Below are positions 25,903-34,629 of a DNA stretch of 64,000 nt, piece by piece. The stretch spans positions 45,334 through 109,333 of the forward strand of contig DAHVMY010000002.1 of the NCBI GenBank assembly GCA_027319585.1, given 5' to 3'. The notes beneath the pieces are model-generated. The model ran no database searches. It had not been told where the DNA came from and was given only the letters and a program-made list of their open reading frames with translations. The position numbers were made by a program, and so were the translations under genes. This stretch comes from AG-12 sp027319585 (lineage in GTDB: Bacteria > Chloroflexota > Dormibacteria > Aeolococcales > Bog-877). How positions within the stretch are numbered: position 1 is the stretch's first letter; every line of letters starts with the position of its first letter.

Positions 25903-26868
25903 TCAACTCCACAGCAGGTGCCGCCGCTCCTCCCAGTACTGGGCGGAGGGAAGTGCCAGCCGTGCCAGGGAGGCGAGTTCCGACGGGGGGACCACCAACT
26001 GAGCGGCGGCGACATTGCTCTCCAGCTGTTCGACTGTCACGGCACCGGATAGGGCGAGGTCCACAAAGGGCTGGTGAAGGACCGCTGCCAGCGCCACCTG
26101 GTCCAGGGGCCGGCCCAATCTCCCCGCCAACTCGTGCAGGGGACGCAGCCGGCGATCCTCACCGTCGAGCAGCCGGCCATTCGCCATCGCCTCCTTGACC
26201 AGCACCCGCCAGCCCGCTTGACGCGCCCGCAGCAGAGCCGGTCCGGCGGACTGCTCCAGCAGATTCCAGGTCGCCTGAACGCAGCTGAACGGGTTCTCGC
26301 CATCGACCGCCACCTCCATCGCGTCACCGATCACTGCCGCCTGGTGCGGCCCGCTGACCGTGAGCCCAATCGCCAGGCCGGAGCGCCGCAGTGCCAGCAG
26401 ATGAGCGAGCACCTGCTGGTCCCGGAGGACCCGACTCTCCGGGGTGGCGGAGTGGATCTGGTACAGCTGCAGGTGCTCCCCCAGCAGCTGGCGGCTCTCC
26501 GCGTACTGGCGAATCAGCGCCGCCAGCGAGTGATCCTTGACCTCGTGGACCGGCGCGTCCATTCGCCAGTCGCCCACATAGGTGTAACCCCACTTCGACC
26601 CGCACACGACCTCCTGCGCCTCGAGAGGATGCGCCCGCAACCAACCACCCAGGAATTCCTCGGCCGCGCCATAGGAACGCGCCACGTCGAAGTAGCGCAC
26701 GCCGAGTGAGTAGGCACGGTCCAGAAGGAGGTAGGCGCGCTGACGAAGGTCATCGCGACCCCTCCCTGAGGGGAGATCCCGGTCACGACCCAAGTTGATG
26801 TAGGCGGGACGGCCGACCGCAGCCAGCCCCAGCCCAACCCTATTTCCGGACAGCTGAAATTGCGGCAA
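25903..26868 (-). CDS. Aldo/keto reductase
   Basis: A 321-residue NAD(P)H-dependent reductase with tetrad D60 and Y65 (FDVARSYG), a Lys in GSKWGY and a His in YQIHSAT. The long insertion after the Lys (VGDWRMDAPVHEVKDHSL) and the loss of the usual GVSN for TVSG set it apart from the other aldo/keto reductase in this window. Start is a TTG at 26868 with a strong GGAGG eight bases upstream. It follows the FAD oxidoreductase gene by 66 bp on the same strand, so the two may be co-expressed. Substrate unknown. Confidence 0.87.
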   Translation of the reverse strand: MPQFQLSGNRVGLGLAAVGRPAYINLGRDRDLPSGRGRDDLRQRAYLLLDRAYSLGVRYFDVARSYGAAEEFLGGWLRAHPLEAQEVVCGSKWGYTYVGDWRMDAPVHEVKDHSLAALIRQYAESRQLLGEHLQLYQIHSATPESRVLRDQQVLAHLLALRRSGLAIGLTVSGPHQAAVIGDAMEVAVDGENPFSCVQATWNLLEQSAGPALLRARQAGWRVLVKEAMANGRLLDGEDRRLRPLHELAGRLGRPLDQVALAAVLHQPFVDLALSGAVTVEQLESNVAAAQLVVPPSELASLARLALPSAQYWEERRHLLWS

Positions 26869-26934
26869 CCTCAGTACCTCCAGCGCCCCCGACCAGCCAT
26901 CCGCGCCGACGTGCCCCCCACCGCCCCGCGATCA

Positions 26935-28581
26935 TCAGACCCGTCCCGACCCGCGCTGAAACCGCCTTCGAAGGGCGGCCACCCGCGCGTCCGCCAGCAC
27001 CGCCCGGGCAGCGTTGCGTCCCGGGGCGCCCATGACTCCTCCGCCGGGATGGGTGCCGGAGCCGCAGAGGTAGAGACCCCCGACAGGGGTGCGGTAGCTG
27101 CCGGCCGCGAGCGCGGGGCGGAAGCAGAAGAGCTGATCCAGCGACATCTCCCCATGGAAGATGTTGCCGCCGACCAGGCCGAACTCGCGCTCCATGTCCA
27201 TCGGGGTGATGACCTGACGGTGCAGGACCGCCTGCGGGACATTGGGGGCGTACTGGCCCAGGATCTCGACCACGCGGTCACCAAGGCGCTCAGCCTGCTG
27301 GTCCCAATCAGACTCGGCCAGCGTGTGCGGCGCGTACTGGACAAAGCAGGTCAGGATGTGTTTGCCCTCCGGAGCCAGGGTCGGGTCCTTGGTGGTGGGG
27401 ATGACGCAGTCCATCATCGGCGAGCTGCTCCACCTCCCCGACTGCCCCTCGACCCAGGCCGCCTCGAGGTGATCGATCGACGGGTTGATGATGAATTCCG
27501 GGTGCTGGGGCCCGAGCTCGCTCCCGGGCAGAGCCCGAAAGTCCGGGAGCTCCGCCAGCGCGAGGTTCACCTTGGCCGACCCGCTGCGACTGCGGTAGCG
27601 ATCCATGTCGGTCGCGAAGTCGGCGGTCAGGTGGTCCCTTCCCACCAGCCCCAGGAGGGTGCTGACCGGATGGATGCCGGAGATGACCCGGGTAGCCTTC
27701 AGCTCGGTGCCGTCGCGCAGGACCACCCCCTGGACCCGGCCGTCGACAACCGGAATCGCCACCACCTCGGAATCGGTCCTGATCTCGGCACCGTGGACGG
27801 TGGCCGCCTGGGCAAGGATCTCGGAGAGCCGGCCCATCCCCCCGCGCACGAACCCCCAGCCGCCGCGAAACCCTCCCGCCTCACCGATCCGGTGGTGGAG
27901 TAGCACGTAGGCGGTCCCCGGTGATCGCGGTCCGGCCCACGCCCCAATGACCCCGCCGGGGCAGAGCGCCCCCTTGACGGCATCGTCCTCGAACCACTGA
28001 TCGAGGTAGTCGGCAACCGACATGGTCATGATGTCGACTAGGCCGCCGAGCTCGCGGCGGTGGCGGAGCACATGCCGCGACAGGCCGACTGCCTCGGCCA
28101 GCTCCTCAGGGGACTTGATCCGGCTACGAGGGGGAATCCGATCCAGCAGGGGCCGCACCACCTGCACCAGCCGTCCGATGGTGCGATCGTAGTCGGCCAG
28201 TGCCGCTGCATCGTGCGCCGAGAACTTGGCGACCTCGCCCTGGGCCCGCCCCAGATCCTCCCAGTAGAGCAGGCTGCGGCCGTCGGGGAAAGGCATGAAG
28301 TACGCGGGGTCGAGCGGGTAGACGTGGTAACCGAAGCGGCGGAGCTGCAACTCCTCCACGATCGCCGGTCGGAGCAGGCTGACCACGTAGGAGAGGATCG
28401 AGACCCGGTACCCTGGCCACACCTCCTCGGTTACGGCGGCGCCGCCTACACGTGGGCGGCGCTCCAAGACCAGGACCCGCTGTCCGGCGCGCGCCAGGTA
28501 GGCGGCGCAGACAAGGCCGTTGTGGCCCCCGCCGACCACGATGGTGTCGAACCTGGAGGAGTGTCGAGCGGCGGTGGTCAT
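26935..28581 (-). CDS. PYROXD2/phytoene desaturase-like FAD oxidoreductase
   Basis: A 548-residue flavoprotein. The N-terminal dinucleotide-binding motif reads DTIVVGGGHNGLVCAAYLAR, with VLVLERRPRVGGAA, and the C-terminal FAD site is GGLYLCGSGTHPGGGVMGAPG. The GGGHNGL form and the overall length match the PYROXD2/carotenoid desaturase-like group (COG1233). Known relatives desaturate or isomerise polyenes, but many have no known substrate. ATG 28581 was chosen because the FAD motif begins 11 residues later. Divergent from zwf (81 bp). It lies upstream of an aldo/keto reductase in the same direction. Confidence 0.87.
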   Translation of the reverse strand: MTTAARHSSRFDTIVVGGGHNGLVCAAYLARAGQRVLVLERRPRVGGAAVTEEVWPGYRVSILSYVVSLLRPAIVEELQLRRFGYHVYPLDPAYFMPFPDGRSLLYWEDLGRAQGEVAKFSAHDAAALADYDRTIGRLVQVVRPLLDRIPPRSRIKSPEELAEAVGLSRHVLRHRRELGGLVDIMTMSVADYLDQWFEDDAVKGALCPGGVIGAWAGPRSPGTAYVLLHHRIGEAGGFRGGWGFVRGGMGRLSEILAQAATVHGAEIRTDSEVVAIPVVDGRVQGVVLRDGTELKATRVISGIHPVSTLLGLVGRDHLTADFATDMDRYRSRSGSAKVNLALAELPDFRALPGSELGPQHPEFIINPSIDHLEAAWVEGQSGRWSSSPMMDCVIPTTKDPTLAPEGKHILTCFVQYAPHTLAESDWDQQAERLGDRVVEILGQYAPNVPQAVLHRQVITPMDMEREFGLVGGNIFHGEMSLDQLFCFRPALAAGSYRTPVGGLYLCGSGTHPGGGVMGAPGRNAARAVLADARVAALRRRFQRGSGRV

Positions 28582-28662
28582 ATGGGCCGGTATGTTCGCA
28601 GGTCGCCAACCCCAAGCGAGCGGCGACATTGATCGGGCCCTCGAACCCGCCGCAACGCGAGA

Positions 28663-30087
28663 ATGGCAGGCATGGCACAAGCGCAGTCCACCACCCTGGT
28701 CGTCTTCGGGGCATCCGGGGACCTCGCCACCCGCAAGGTGCTCCCCGCCCTTCAGTCCGCGGTGGCTGGAGAAGAGGTGAGTGGCCCGGTGCGCGTGGTG
28801 GGGGTCGGCCGGTCCAATCTGGACGATGAGTCCTTCCGGGCCCACCTCGCATCCGACGAACGGACGGCCGCTTTGGCTGACACCGCCGGCTGGATGCGGC
28901 TCGACTACTCGGACCGAGACGCGTATTCCCAGCTGCTGGCGGTCGAGGAGGCGACGGCCCAGGTGGTCTTCTACCTCGCCACCCCTCCCAGCGTGTTCCC
29001 GGCGATCCTGAGCGGGCTCGCGGCCGTGGGGCTGAACCGGCGAGGCGACCCCTCGCGCCGGATCGTGGTGGAGAAGCCGCTGGGGCATGACCTGGAGAGC
29101 TCACGCGAGCTCAACCATCAGCTGCGGGAGACGTTCACCGAGGACCAGATCTACAGGATCGACCATTACCTGGCCAAGGACACCGTCCAGAACGTGCTGG
29201 CGCTGCGCTTCAGCAACGCCATCTTCGAGGCGATCTGGAACCGCAACCTGGTCCAGAGCGTGCAGATCACCGCGGCTGAGGAGGAGGGCATCGGCAGTCG
29301 CGCCGGCTACTACGACCAGACCGGGGCACTGCGGGACATGGTGCAGAACCACGTGCTCCAGCTCCTGGCGCTGGTGGCGATGGAGCCGCCGACCACCTTC
29401 GACGCCAGGGACATCCGCAAGGCCAAGCTGGAGCTGCTGCGGGCTGTCCGCCCCATCGATCCTCAGCTGGCAGTGCGCGGCCAGTATCGCGGCTACCTCA
29501 CCGCGGAGGGGGTGAGCCGGGGATCGCGGCGGGAGACCTACGTGGCGGCCATGCTCCACGTGGAGAACTGGCGTTGGGACGGAGTGCCGTTCTTCATCCG
29601 CACCGGCAAGGCCCTCCGACAGCGCACCACCCAGGTCGTGATCCGCTTTCGGGACTCGCCCTCGCTGCGTCTGGGGGGCACCCGGCAACGGCCGATCCCA
29701 ACGCTGCTGCAGATCCGGATTCAGCCCCATGAGGGGATCACTCTGCGGATTGGGGCCAAGCGGCCAGGGACCCGGTTCGAGATGGTGCCAGCGGGCCTCG
29801 ACCTTGAATACGCCGGGCTCGCGGGATCCCAGCTGCCCGATGCCTATGAACACGTGCTCACCGAGGTGCTGGCGGGAGTCCACACGGTCTTCCCGAGCGG
29901 TGATGAGATCGACCGCAGTTGGGAGATCGTGGGAGAGGTGATGCAAGCCTGGGAGCGGAGCGGCCACCCCGAGCTCTACCAGCCCGGATCCTGGGGTCCA
30001 GAGGGCGCGGATGAGCTGATCGAACGCCTCGGCCGCTCGCGCTGGCTGGACCCTGCTGACGACCTCACCACCAACGGTGGTCGCTAG
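28663..30087 (+). CDS. zwf: Glucose-6-phosphate 1-dehydrogenase
   Basis: A 474-residue enzyme for the first oxidative pentose-phosphate step, making NADPH and 6-phosphogluconolactone. It has the NADP motif VVFGASGDLATRKVLPAL (13-30), VVEKPLGHDLESS, the substrate motif YRIDHYLAKDTVQN and the catalytic His in QNHVLQLLALVAMEPP. Length is normal. ATG 28663 or ATG 28672 can be the start. Divergent from the FAD oxidoreductase. No pgl or gnd is adjacent, so it is a single-gene unit. A palindrome covers its stop codon. Confidence 0.96.
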   Translation: MAGMAQAQSTTLVVFGASGDLATRKVLPALQSAVAGEEVSGPVRVVGVGRSNLDDESFRAHLASDERTAALADTAGWMRLDYSDRDAYSQLLAVEEATAQVVFYLATPPSVFPAILSGLAAVGLNRRGDPSRRIVVEKPLGHDLESSRELNHQLRETFTEDQIYRIDHYLAKDTVQNVLALRFSNAIFEAIWNRNLVQSVQITAAEEEGIGSRAGYYDQTGALRDMVQNHVLQLLALVAMEPPTTFDARDIRKAKLELLRAVRPIDPQLAVRGQYRGYLTAEGVSRGSRRETYVAAMLHVENWRWDGVPFFIRTGKALRQRTTQVVIRFRDSPSLRLGGTRQRPIPTLLQIRIQPHEGITLRIGAKRPGTRFEMVPAGLDLEYAGLAGSQLPDAYEHVLTEVLAGVHTVFPSGDEIDRSWEIVGEVMQAWERSGHPELYQPGSWGPEGADELIERLGRSRWLDPADDLTTNGGR

Positions 30088-30093
30088 CGACCA
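30078..30093. repeat. 16-bp perfect palindrome across the zwf stop codon
   Basis: TGGTCGCTAGCGACCA is self-complementary; the TAG stop of zwf sits in its centre. It lies between convergent genes, so it may act as a bidirectional transcription stop or protein site, but there is no T-run. Confidence 0.4.
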
Positions 30094-30153
30094 GGGCCAG
30101 GCTCGAGGAGGGAGTGCAGCCGACATCGGCTGGCGCGATCCCCTCCCAAATGC

Positions 30154-30606
30154 TCAGTTGACCGCCGGCGCCGTTGCCGCCGGAGGGGCGACATCGTGCA
30201 CGCGAAACTGGAGCTCCCGGGGCGCCGAGATCCCCAGCCGAGCCACCAGCCGGTACTCTCCCGCCACCGGAAAGACGATGTTGAACGTCAGTGCCAGGGA
30301 GATGCGCTGGGCCTGCCCGGGCGGGAGCCCGGCCGGACGCGACGGGTTGATCTGGGTCTGAACCCCGGCGACCTGGCGTTCCTGTTCGTCCTCGATGGTG
30401 ACCGACAGCTGCTGGGGGATCGGGGACGCCGAGGCGGGAACCACCACCGTCACCGCCACCCCCAGATGGCTGACTATCGGGGGGCCACCGACCGGGGGCT
30501 GCGGCCGCCAGTGGTCGGTCCACCCCCCGCCGGAGATGTAAAGGAGGCCGTTCACCGCCTCCACGTGGTTGGCCAGCACCAGGTTCTCGACCTCTGGCAT
30601 CTCCAT
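30154..30606 (-). CDS. DUF6941-like conserved protein
   Basis: A 150-residue protein with no signal peptide or membrane helix. The start at 30606 gives the N-terminus MEMPEVENLVLANHVEAVNG, followed by LLYISGGGWTDHW. I associate this opening with a small conserved family of unknown function (DUF6941). The rest reads as a beta-sandwich (VSHLGVAVTVVVP, LALTFNIVFPVAGEYRLVARL, RELQFRVHDV), like a ligand- or protein-binding module. It is convergent with zwf. No function is known and none is suggested by the neighbours. Confidence 0.7.
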   Translation of the reverse strand: MEMPEVENLVLANHVEAVNGLLYISGGGWTDHWRPQPPVGGPPIVSHLGVAVTVVVPASASPIPQQLSVTIEDEQERQVAGVQTQINPSRPAGLPPGQAQRISLALTFNIVFPVAGEYRLVARLGISAPRELQFRVHDVAPPAATAPAVN

Positions 30607-30944
30607 TCGCTCAGTTTCGCAGGCTGGAGGCGTCGCCCGGGCAGGACCCCGTCGCCGACGGTGGAACTCTCGTCCCACCAGAGAGAGCGAGTCCGCCTCT
30701 GCGGTGGGTCCAGCCCGTGGTGAGGCAGCTCCGGTGCAGCGCTGGCGGAGTGCGGTAGAGCGCCGGGGTGGGGCCCACGGGAACTCTGAGCGCCTCCACC
30801 TGGCGCGGCGGGGTGTCAAAGTCCCAGTGGCCGGGCTCAACCATGGCGGCATCGGAGGCGGGGGTGGACAATGCCGCCCACCCGGCCCTGTAGCGCTGGT
30901 TGGCTCGCCCACCTCACCAACCCGAGCAGGCGGAGCCAGCCGCC
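30607..30944. other. Intergenic region, nothing recognised
   Basis: 338 bp between the DUF6941-like gene and the end of the thiolase gene. It should hold the promoter of the former and the terminator of the latter, but no clear signal is visible. Confidence 0.4.
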
Positions 30945-32144
30945 TCAGCGAACTTGCTCGACCACCATCGCAATCCCCTGGCCCACCCCGATGCACATGG
31001 CGGCCAGCCCGAACTGGACCTGGCGTCGGCGCATCTCGTGCAGCAGCGTGACCAGAATCCTGGCGCCCGAGCAGCCCAGGGGGTGGCCCAGAGCGATGGC
31101 GCCGCCATTGACGTTGAGCCGCTCATCCTCGGCGTCGATCCCCCACTCTCCGAGCACGGCGAGGGACTGGGCCGCGAAGGCCTCGTTGAGTTCGATGAGG
31201 CCGATCTCTGCCATTGAAATCCCGGCCCGCTCCAGCGCTTTGCGCGCGGCCGGGACCGGGCCTATCCCCATGATCCGCGGCGGAACGCCAGCGACCGCCA
31301 TCGAGCGCACCGCCGCCATCGGGTGGAGCCCCTGCGCCCGCGCGTACTCGGCGTCGGCCAGCAGCAGGGCCGCAGCCCCATCGTTCAGGGAGCTGGAGTT
31401 GCCGGCTGTGACGGTGCCATCCTTGGCAAAGGCGGGCCTGAGCTCAGCGAGCTTCTCCAACGTGGTGTCCGGCCTTGGGCCCTCGTCCACCCTGACCTGG
31501 CCGCCCCTGGTCTCGATGGCGATGCGCTCGTCCTGGAAGGCCCCCCTCAGCTCCGCCGCCACCGCGCGCCGATGGCTGCCCAGGGCGAAGTTGTCCTGAG
31601 CCTGGCGGGGAATCGAATACATCTGCGCCAGATTCTCCGCGGTCTGGCCCATGGAGTCGGTCCCGTAGAGATCCTCCAGGCGCTGATTGACGTAGCGCCA
31701 GCCCAGAGCGGTGTCGTACATGGGCTGCTGACCGCGCGGCCAGCCCCGCTCCGGCTTGGGGACCGACCAAGGGGCACGGCTCATCGACTCGACCCCGCCG
31801 CCCACACACATCCGAGCATCCCCATGATGGATCGTGCGGGCGGCATCCGCAACCGCCTGGAGGCCGCTGCCGCAGAGCCGGTTCACCGTGCACCCCCCCA
31901 CCTCCAGCGGGTACCCGGCCAGCAACAGCGCCATCCGGGCCACGTTGCGGTTGTCCTCGCCCGCCTGATTGGCGCAGCCGAAGTAGACATCCTCGATGGC
32001 GCTGGCGTCCGCACCCGTCCGCTCCAGCAGTGAGCGCAGGGCCGCCGCCCCCAGGTCATCGGGACGCACCGACGCCAGCGCCCCGCCGTAGCGTCCAACC
32101 GGCGTCCGAACTCCGTCCACGATCACGGCATCTGTCATGTCCAC
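30945..32144 (-). CDS. Thiolase, 3-oxoadipyl-CoA/acetyl-CoA acyltransferase type
   Basis: A 399-residue thiolase joining or splitting acyl-CoA and acetyl-CoA. The nucleophile is C91 in VNRLCGSGLQA. VGGGVESMSRAP, NGGAIALGHPLGCSGAR (catalytic His) and AAMCIGVGQG (second Cys) are intact. The segment GCANQAGEDNRNVARMA is typical of the PcaF/PaaJ 3-oxoadipyl-CoA thiolase branch, so a role at the end of aromatic-acid breakdown is plausible, though beta-oxidation cannot be excluded. GTG 32144 is the longest start; ATG 32138 is better placed after GGAAG. An alpha/beta hydrolase gene lies 115 bp upstream on the same strand. Confidence 0.92.
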   Translation of the reverse strand: MDMTDAVIVDGVRTPVGRYGGALASVRPDDLGAAALRSLLERTGADASAIEDVYFGCANQAGEDNRNVARMALLLAGYPLEVGGCTVNRLCGSGLQAVADAARTIHHGDARMCVGGGVESMSRAPWSVPKPERGWPRGQQPMYDTALGWRYVNQRLEDLYGTDSMGQTAENLAQMYSIPRQAQDNFALGSHRRAVAAELRGAFQDERIAIETRGGQVRVDEGPRPDTTLEKLAELRPAFAKDGTVTAGNSSSLNDGAAALLLADAEYARAQGLHPMAAVRSMAVAGVPPRIMGIGPVPAARKALERAGISMAEIGLIELNEAFAAQSLAVLGEWGIDAEDERLNVNGGAIALGHPLGCSGARILVTLLHEMRRRQVQFGLAAMCIGVGQGIAMVVEQVR

Positions 32145-32259
32145 TTCCCATTGCCAACTCGGTTGAACCAGTGCCCACCTATTGTCGGCGGCGGCGCCCG
32201 ACGGCCGGACACTCTCGGTGCGCGCGGGCGCCGTCAGCCCCGGGAGGAGCGGCTCTCGC

Positions 32260-33144
32260 TCAGAACCGCTCGGCCAGCCAGCTGTGCACCTCGCTCAGGC
32301 GCCGCATCACAACTGTCAGATGGCCCAGTTCCGGGATCAGGTGGGCCTCTGCCCCGGGAATGCGCTCCGCCAGCCACTTGCCGTGCCCGAAGGGGACCAT
32401 CAGGTCCTGGTCGCCCTGCCAAACCTGGGCGGGCACCCGGATCTGGGCGGGGTCGAATCCCCACGGCTTCACAAAGGCGAGGTTGTCATCGAAGAGGCCA
32501 TCGGCGCTGTGAGCCAGGCCCTGGGTCATGCTGCGATAGACGAAGTCCCCGTCGTCCGACCTCATTAGAGCGGCATCCTCTGGGGAGAGCACAGAGCTCA
32601 TCTGTTCCAGCATCTGTTCCGGGGTCGCCGAGCGCATCTCCGCCGCCTCCTGCTCGATGGCGGCCCGCACCGCCTCCGGGTCGGCGGCGATGGTCCTCTT
32701 GAAGTCCTGCACGTTGAGCTCGCCCATGCCGGCGAACCAGTCGAGGCCCTCGGCCGGATATGGAGCCACGCCTGAGAGGCACGCCACCGCCACCACCCGT
32801 TCGGGCATGAGCGCGGCGCAGGCAAGCGTGTGCGGGCCCCCTCCCGACACACCCCAGGTGGCGAACCGCTCGACACCCAACCGGTCCATGATCACGGTGA
32901 CGTCATCCACCACCTGGGCGACATTGCGCCCGGGGGCCCGGCTGGAAGTACCGTAACCAGCCCGCGAAAAGGTGATCAGGCGCCAGCCCTGGGCCTCGGC
33001 ATCCGCCATCGCCTGGGGCGGCAGCACCGCGCAACCAGGAGTGCCGTGGTGAATGAAAATCGGCACGCCCTCAGGGCTGCCGGCCTGGAGAACCTCCAGC
33101 CGCCGCCCCCCCGGCGCTTCCACTTCGAACTTCTGGGTCGGCAT
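32260..33144 (-). CDS. Alpha/beta hydrolase
   Basis: A 294-residue soluble hydrolase. Oxyanion region HHGTPGC, nucleophile S100 in WGVSGGGP, Asp in WQGDQDLMVP and His in ELGHLTVV form a full triad, so it should be active. The cap region (about 125-215) is helical. It resembles proline-iminopeptidase/haloalkane-dehalogenase-like hydrolases of unknown substrate. ATG 33144 has GGAGGAG just upstream. It shares strand with the thiolase downstream, possibly as an operon in which it hydrolyses an ester or lactone intermediate (inference). Divergent from the MFS gene. Confidence 0.88.
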   Translation of the reverse strand: MPTQKFEVEAPGGRRLEVLQAGSPEGVPIFIHHGTPGCAVLPPQAMADAEAQGWRLITFSRAGYGTSSRAPGRNVAQVVDDVTVIMDRLGVERFATWGVSGGGPHTLACAALMPERVVAVACLSGVAPYPAEGLDWFAGMGELNVQDFKRTIAADPEAVRAAIEQEAAEMRSATPEQMLEQMSSVLSPEDAALMRSDDGDFVYRSMTQGLAHSADGLFDDNLAFVKPWGFDPAQIRVPAQVWQGDQDLMVPFGHGKWLAERIPGAEAHLIPELGHLTVVMRRLSEVHSWLAERF

Positions 33145-33249
33145 CTCTCCTCCCGCTGGCGGCCGTCGGCGCAGGACTATGAACGCACCGGCGTAGACTC
33201 GTCAACAAAGTCTGCTCCCACCCTGAGGAGGTCCTCAAGTGGTGCGGCC

Positions 33250-34566
33250 ATGAGCCAGAGTTCGACCGCAGTCCCTGTGGTGCCGGCGGGAAGTGGCATG
33301 CGGGTCCGCTTCTCCGCGTGGCGCCTGCTGGCGCTATCCGCCTATTGGGTCGCCATCAACTACCTCTGGCAGGGAATGGGCGCGCTCATCCTGCCCCGCC
33401 TCATCGTGGGGACGGTGCCGGCAGCGCACCGGGGAGTGGCGCTGGCGTTCCTGTCGGTGGCTGGCGCAGTCGTGGCGATCGTGGTCCAGCCCATGGCAGG
33501 CGCCTTCTCGGACAGGGTTCAGATCAGCTGGGGTCGGCGCAAGCCGTTCATGCTGGCGGGCACCCTGGGCGACCTCGCCTGCCTGTTCGGGCTGGCGCTC
33601 GCGGGCAGCTACGGAGCCCTGATCATCCCCTATTGCGCCCTGCAGATCTGTTCCAACACCGCCGAGGGCGCCTATCAGGGGCTGCTGCCCGACCAGGTGC
33701 CGGACCACGAACGAGGCCGAGCCGCCGGCTATTACGGGCTGGCGGTGTTCGCCGGGACCGCAGTCGGGTTCTTGCTCACCGGGCAGCTGATCGCCGTCGG
33801 CCATTTGCCGCTGGCACTGGGGACTGCAGGCGTGGTGCTGGTGCTGGCTCTGCTGGTGACGCTGAAGTTCGTGCCCGACAGCCCGGCCCGGGAACCGCTT
33901 CCCAAGCGGCGCGATGCCCTGCTGGGAGTGTTCAGCTTTCGCTTCCGGCAGAACCCTGACTTCACCTGGCTGCTCGTCTCGCGCCTGCTGGCGCTGATGG
34001 GAATCACCGGGCTCACCGACTTCGCCCTGCTCTACATCAAGGCGTTCTTCTTCGCCGGGTCCGGCAGCGCCCTGGCCAACCGGGCCTCGGGCTCGACCTC
34101 GGTGCTGCTGGCGGTGGTGGTTGTGTGTGCGATCGTGGTGACGCTGCCCGCCGGCAAGCTCTCCCAACGGGTGGGGCGGATCACGATCGTGAGGGCCGCC
34201 GCCTGGCTGGGCGCGGTCGGGACCCTGCTGCTGATCCCGGCGCCGTCGCTGCTCTGGGTCTACGCGGTCGGGATCGTGATCGGGGCGGCATTCGGAATGC
34301 TGCTCTCGGTCGACTGGGCCCTGGTCACCGACCTGGTGCCCGCCGCCGAGTCCGGACGATTCATGGGCATCTCGAATCTGGCTACAGCCGGTTCGGGGAT
34401 TCTGGCGACCGCCATCGGAGGCCCGCTGCTCGACTTCGGCAACGGGCTGCACCACAACGCGGGATTCCCCATGCTGTTCGTCTTTCTGGCCCTGGCCCTG
34501 CTGCTGGGAGGGTGGCTGGTGGGCCGGGTGCGGGTTCCTACAACCCGCCCGGCGGCCGGTGGGTGA
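33250..34566 (+). CDS. MFS transporter (GPH/SLC45-like sugar carrier type)
   Basis: A 438-residue membrane protein with twelve helices. The N-half loop GAFSDRVQISWGRRKPFMLAG has the GRRKPF form typical of SLC45/GPH sugar-cation symporters. A long central loop (PDSPAREPLPKRRDALLG) separates the halves. Start ATG 33250 lies behind GAGGAGG. The next gene is a GH5 enzyme on the same strand (63 bp), so uptake of a sugar released by that enzyme is a reasonable guess. It is divergent from the alpha/beta hydrolase. Confidence 0.87.
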   Translation: MSQSSTAVPVVPAGSGMRVRFSAWRLLALSAYWVAINYLWQGMGALILPRLIVGTVPAAHRGVALAFLSVAGAVVAIVVQPMAGAFSDRVQISWGRRKPFMLAGTLGDLACLFGLALAGSYGALIIPYCALQICSNTAEGAYQGLLPDQVPDHERGRAAGYYGLAVFAGTAVGFLLTGQLIAVGHLPLALGTAGVVLVLALLVTLKFVPDSPAREPLPKRRDALLGVFSFRFRQNPDFTWLLVSRLLALMGITGLTDFALLYIKAFFFAGSGSALANRASGSTSVLLAVVVVCAIVVTLPAGKLSQRVGRITIVRAAAWLGAVGTLLLIPAPSLLWVYAVGIVIGAAFGMLLSVDWALVTDLVPAAESGRFMGISNLATAGSGILATAIGGPLLDFGNGLHHNAGFPMLFVFLALALLLGGWLVGRVRVPTTRPAAGG

Positions 34567-34629
34567 GTCCCATGCCCGGCGGGCGAGACCACCCGATGGA
34601 GCCCCAGCGGCCTTGAGGCGCGCGGGTCG

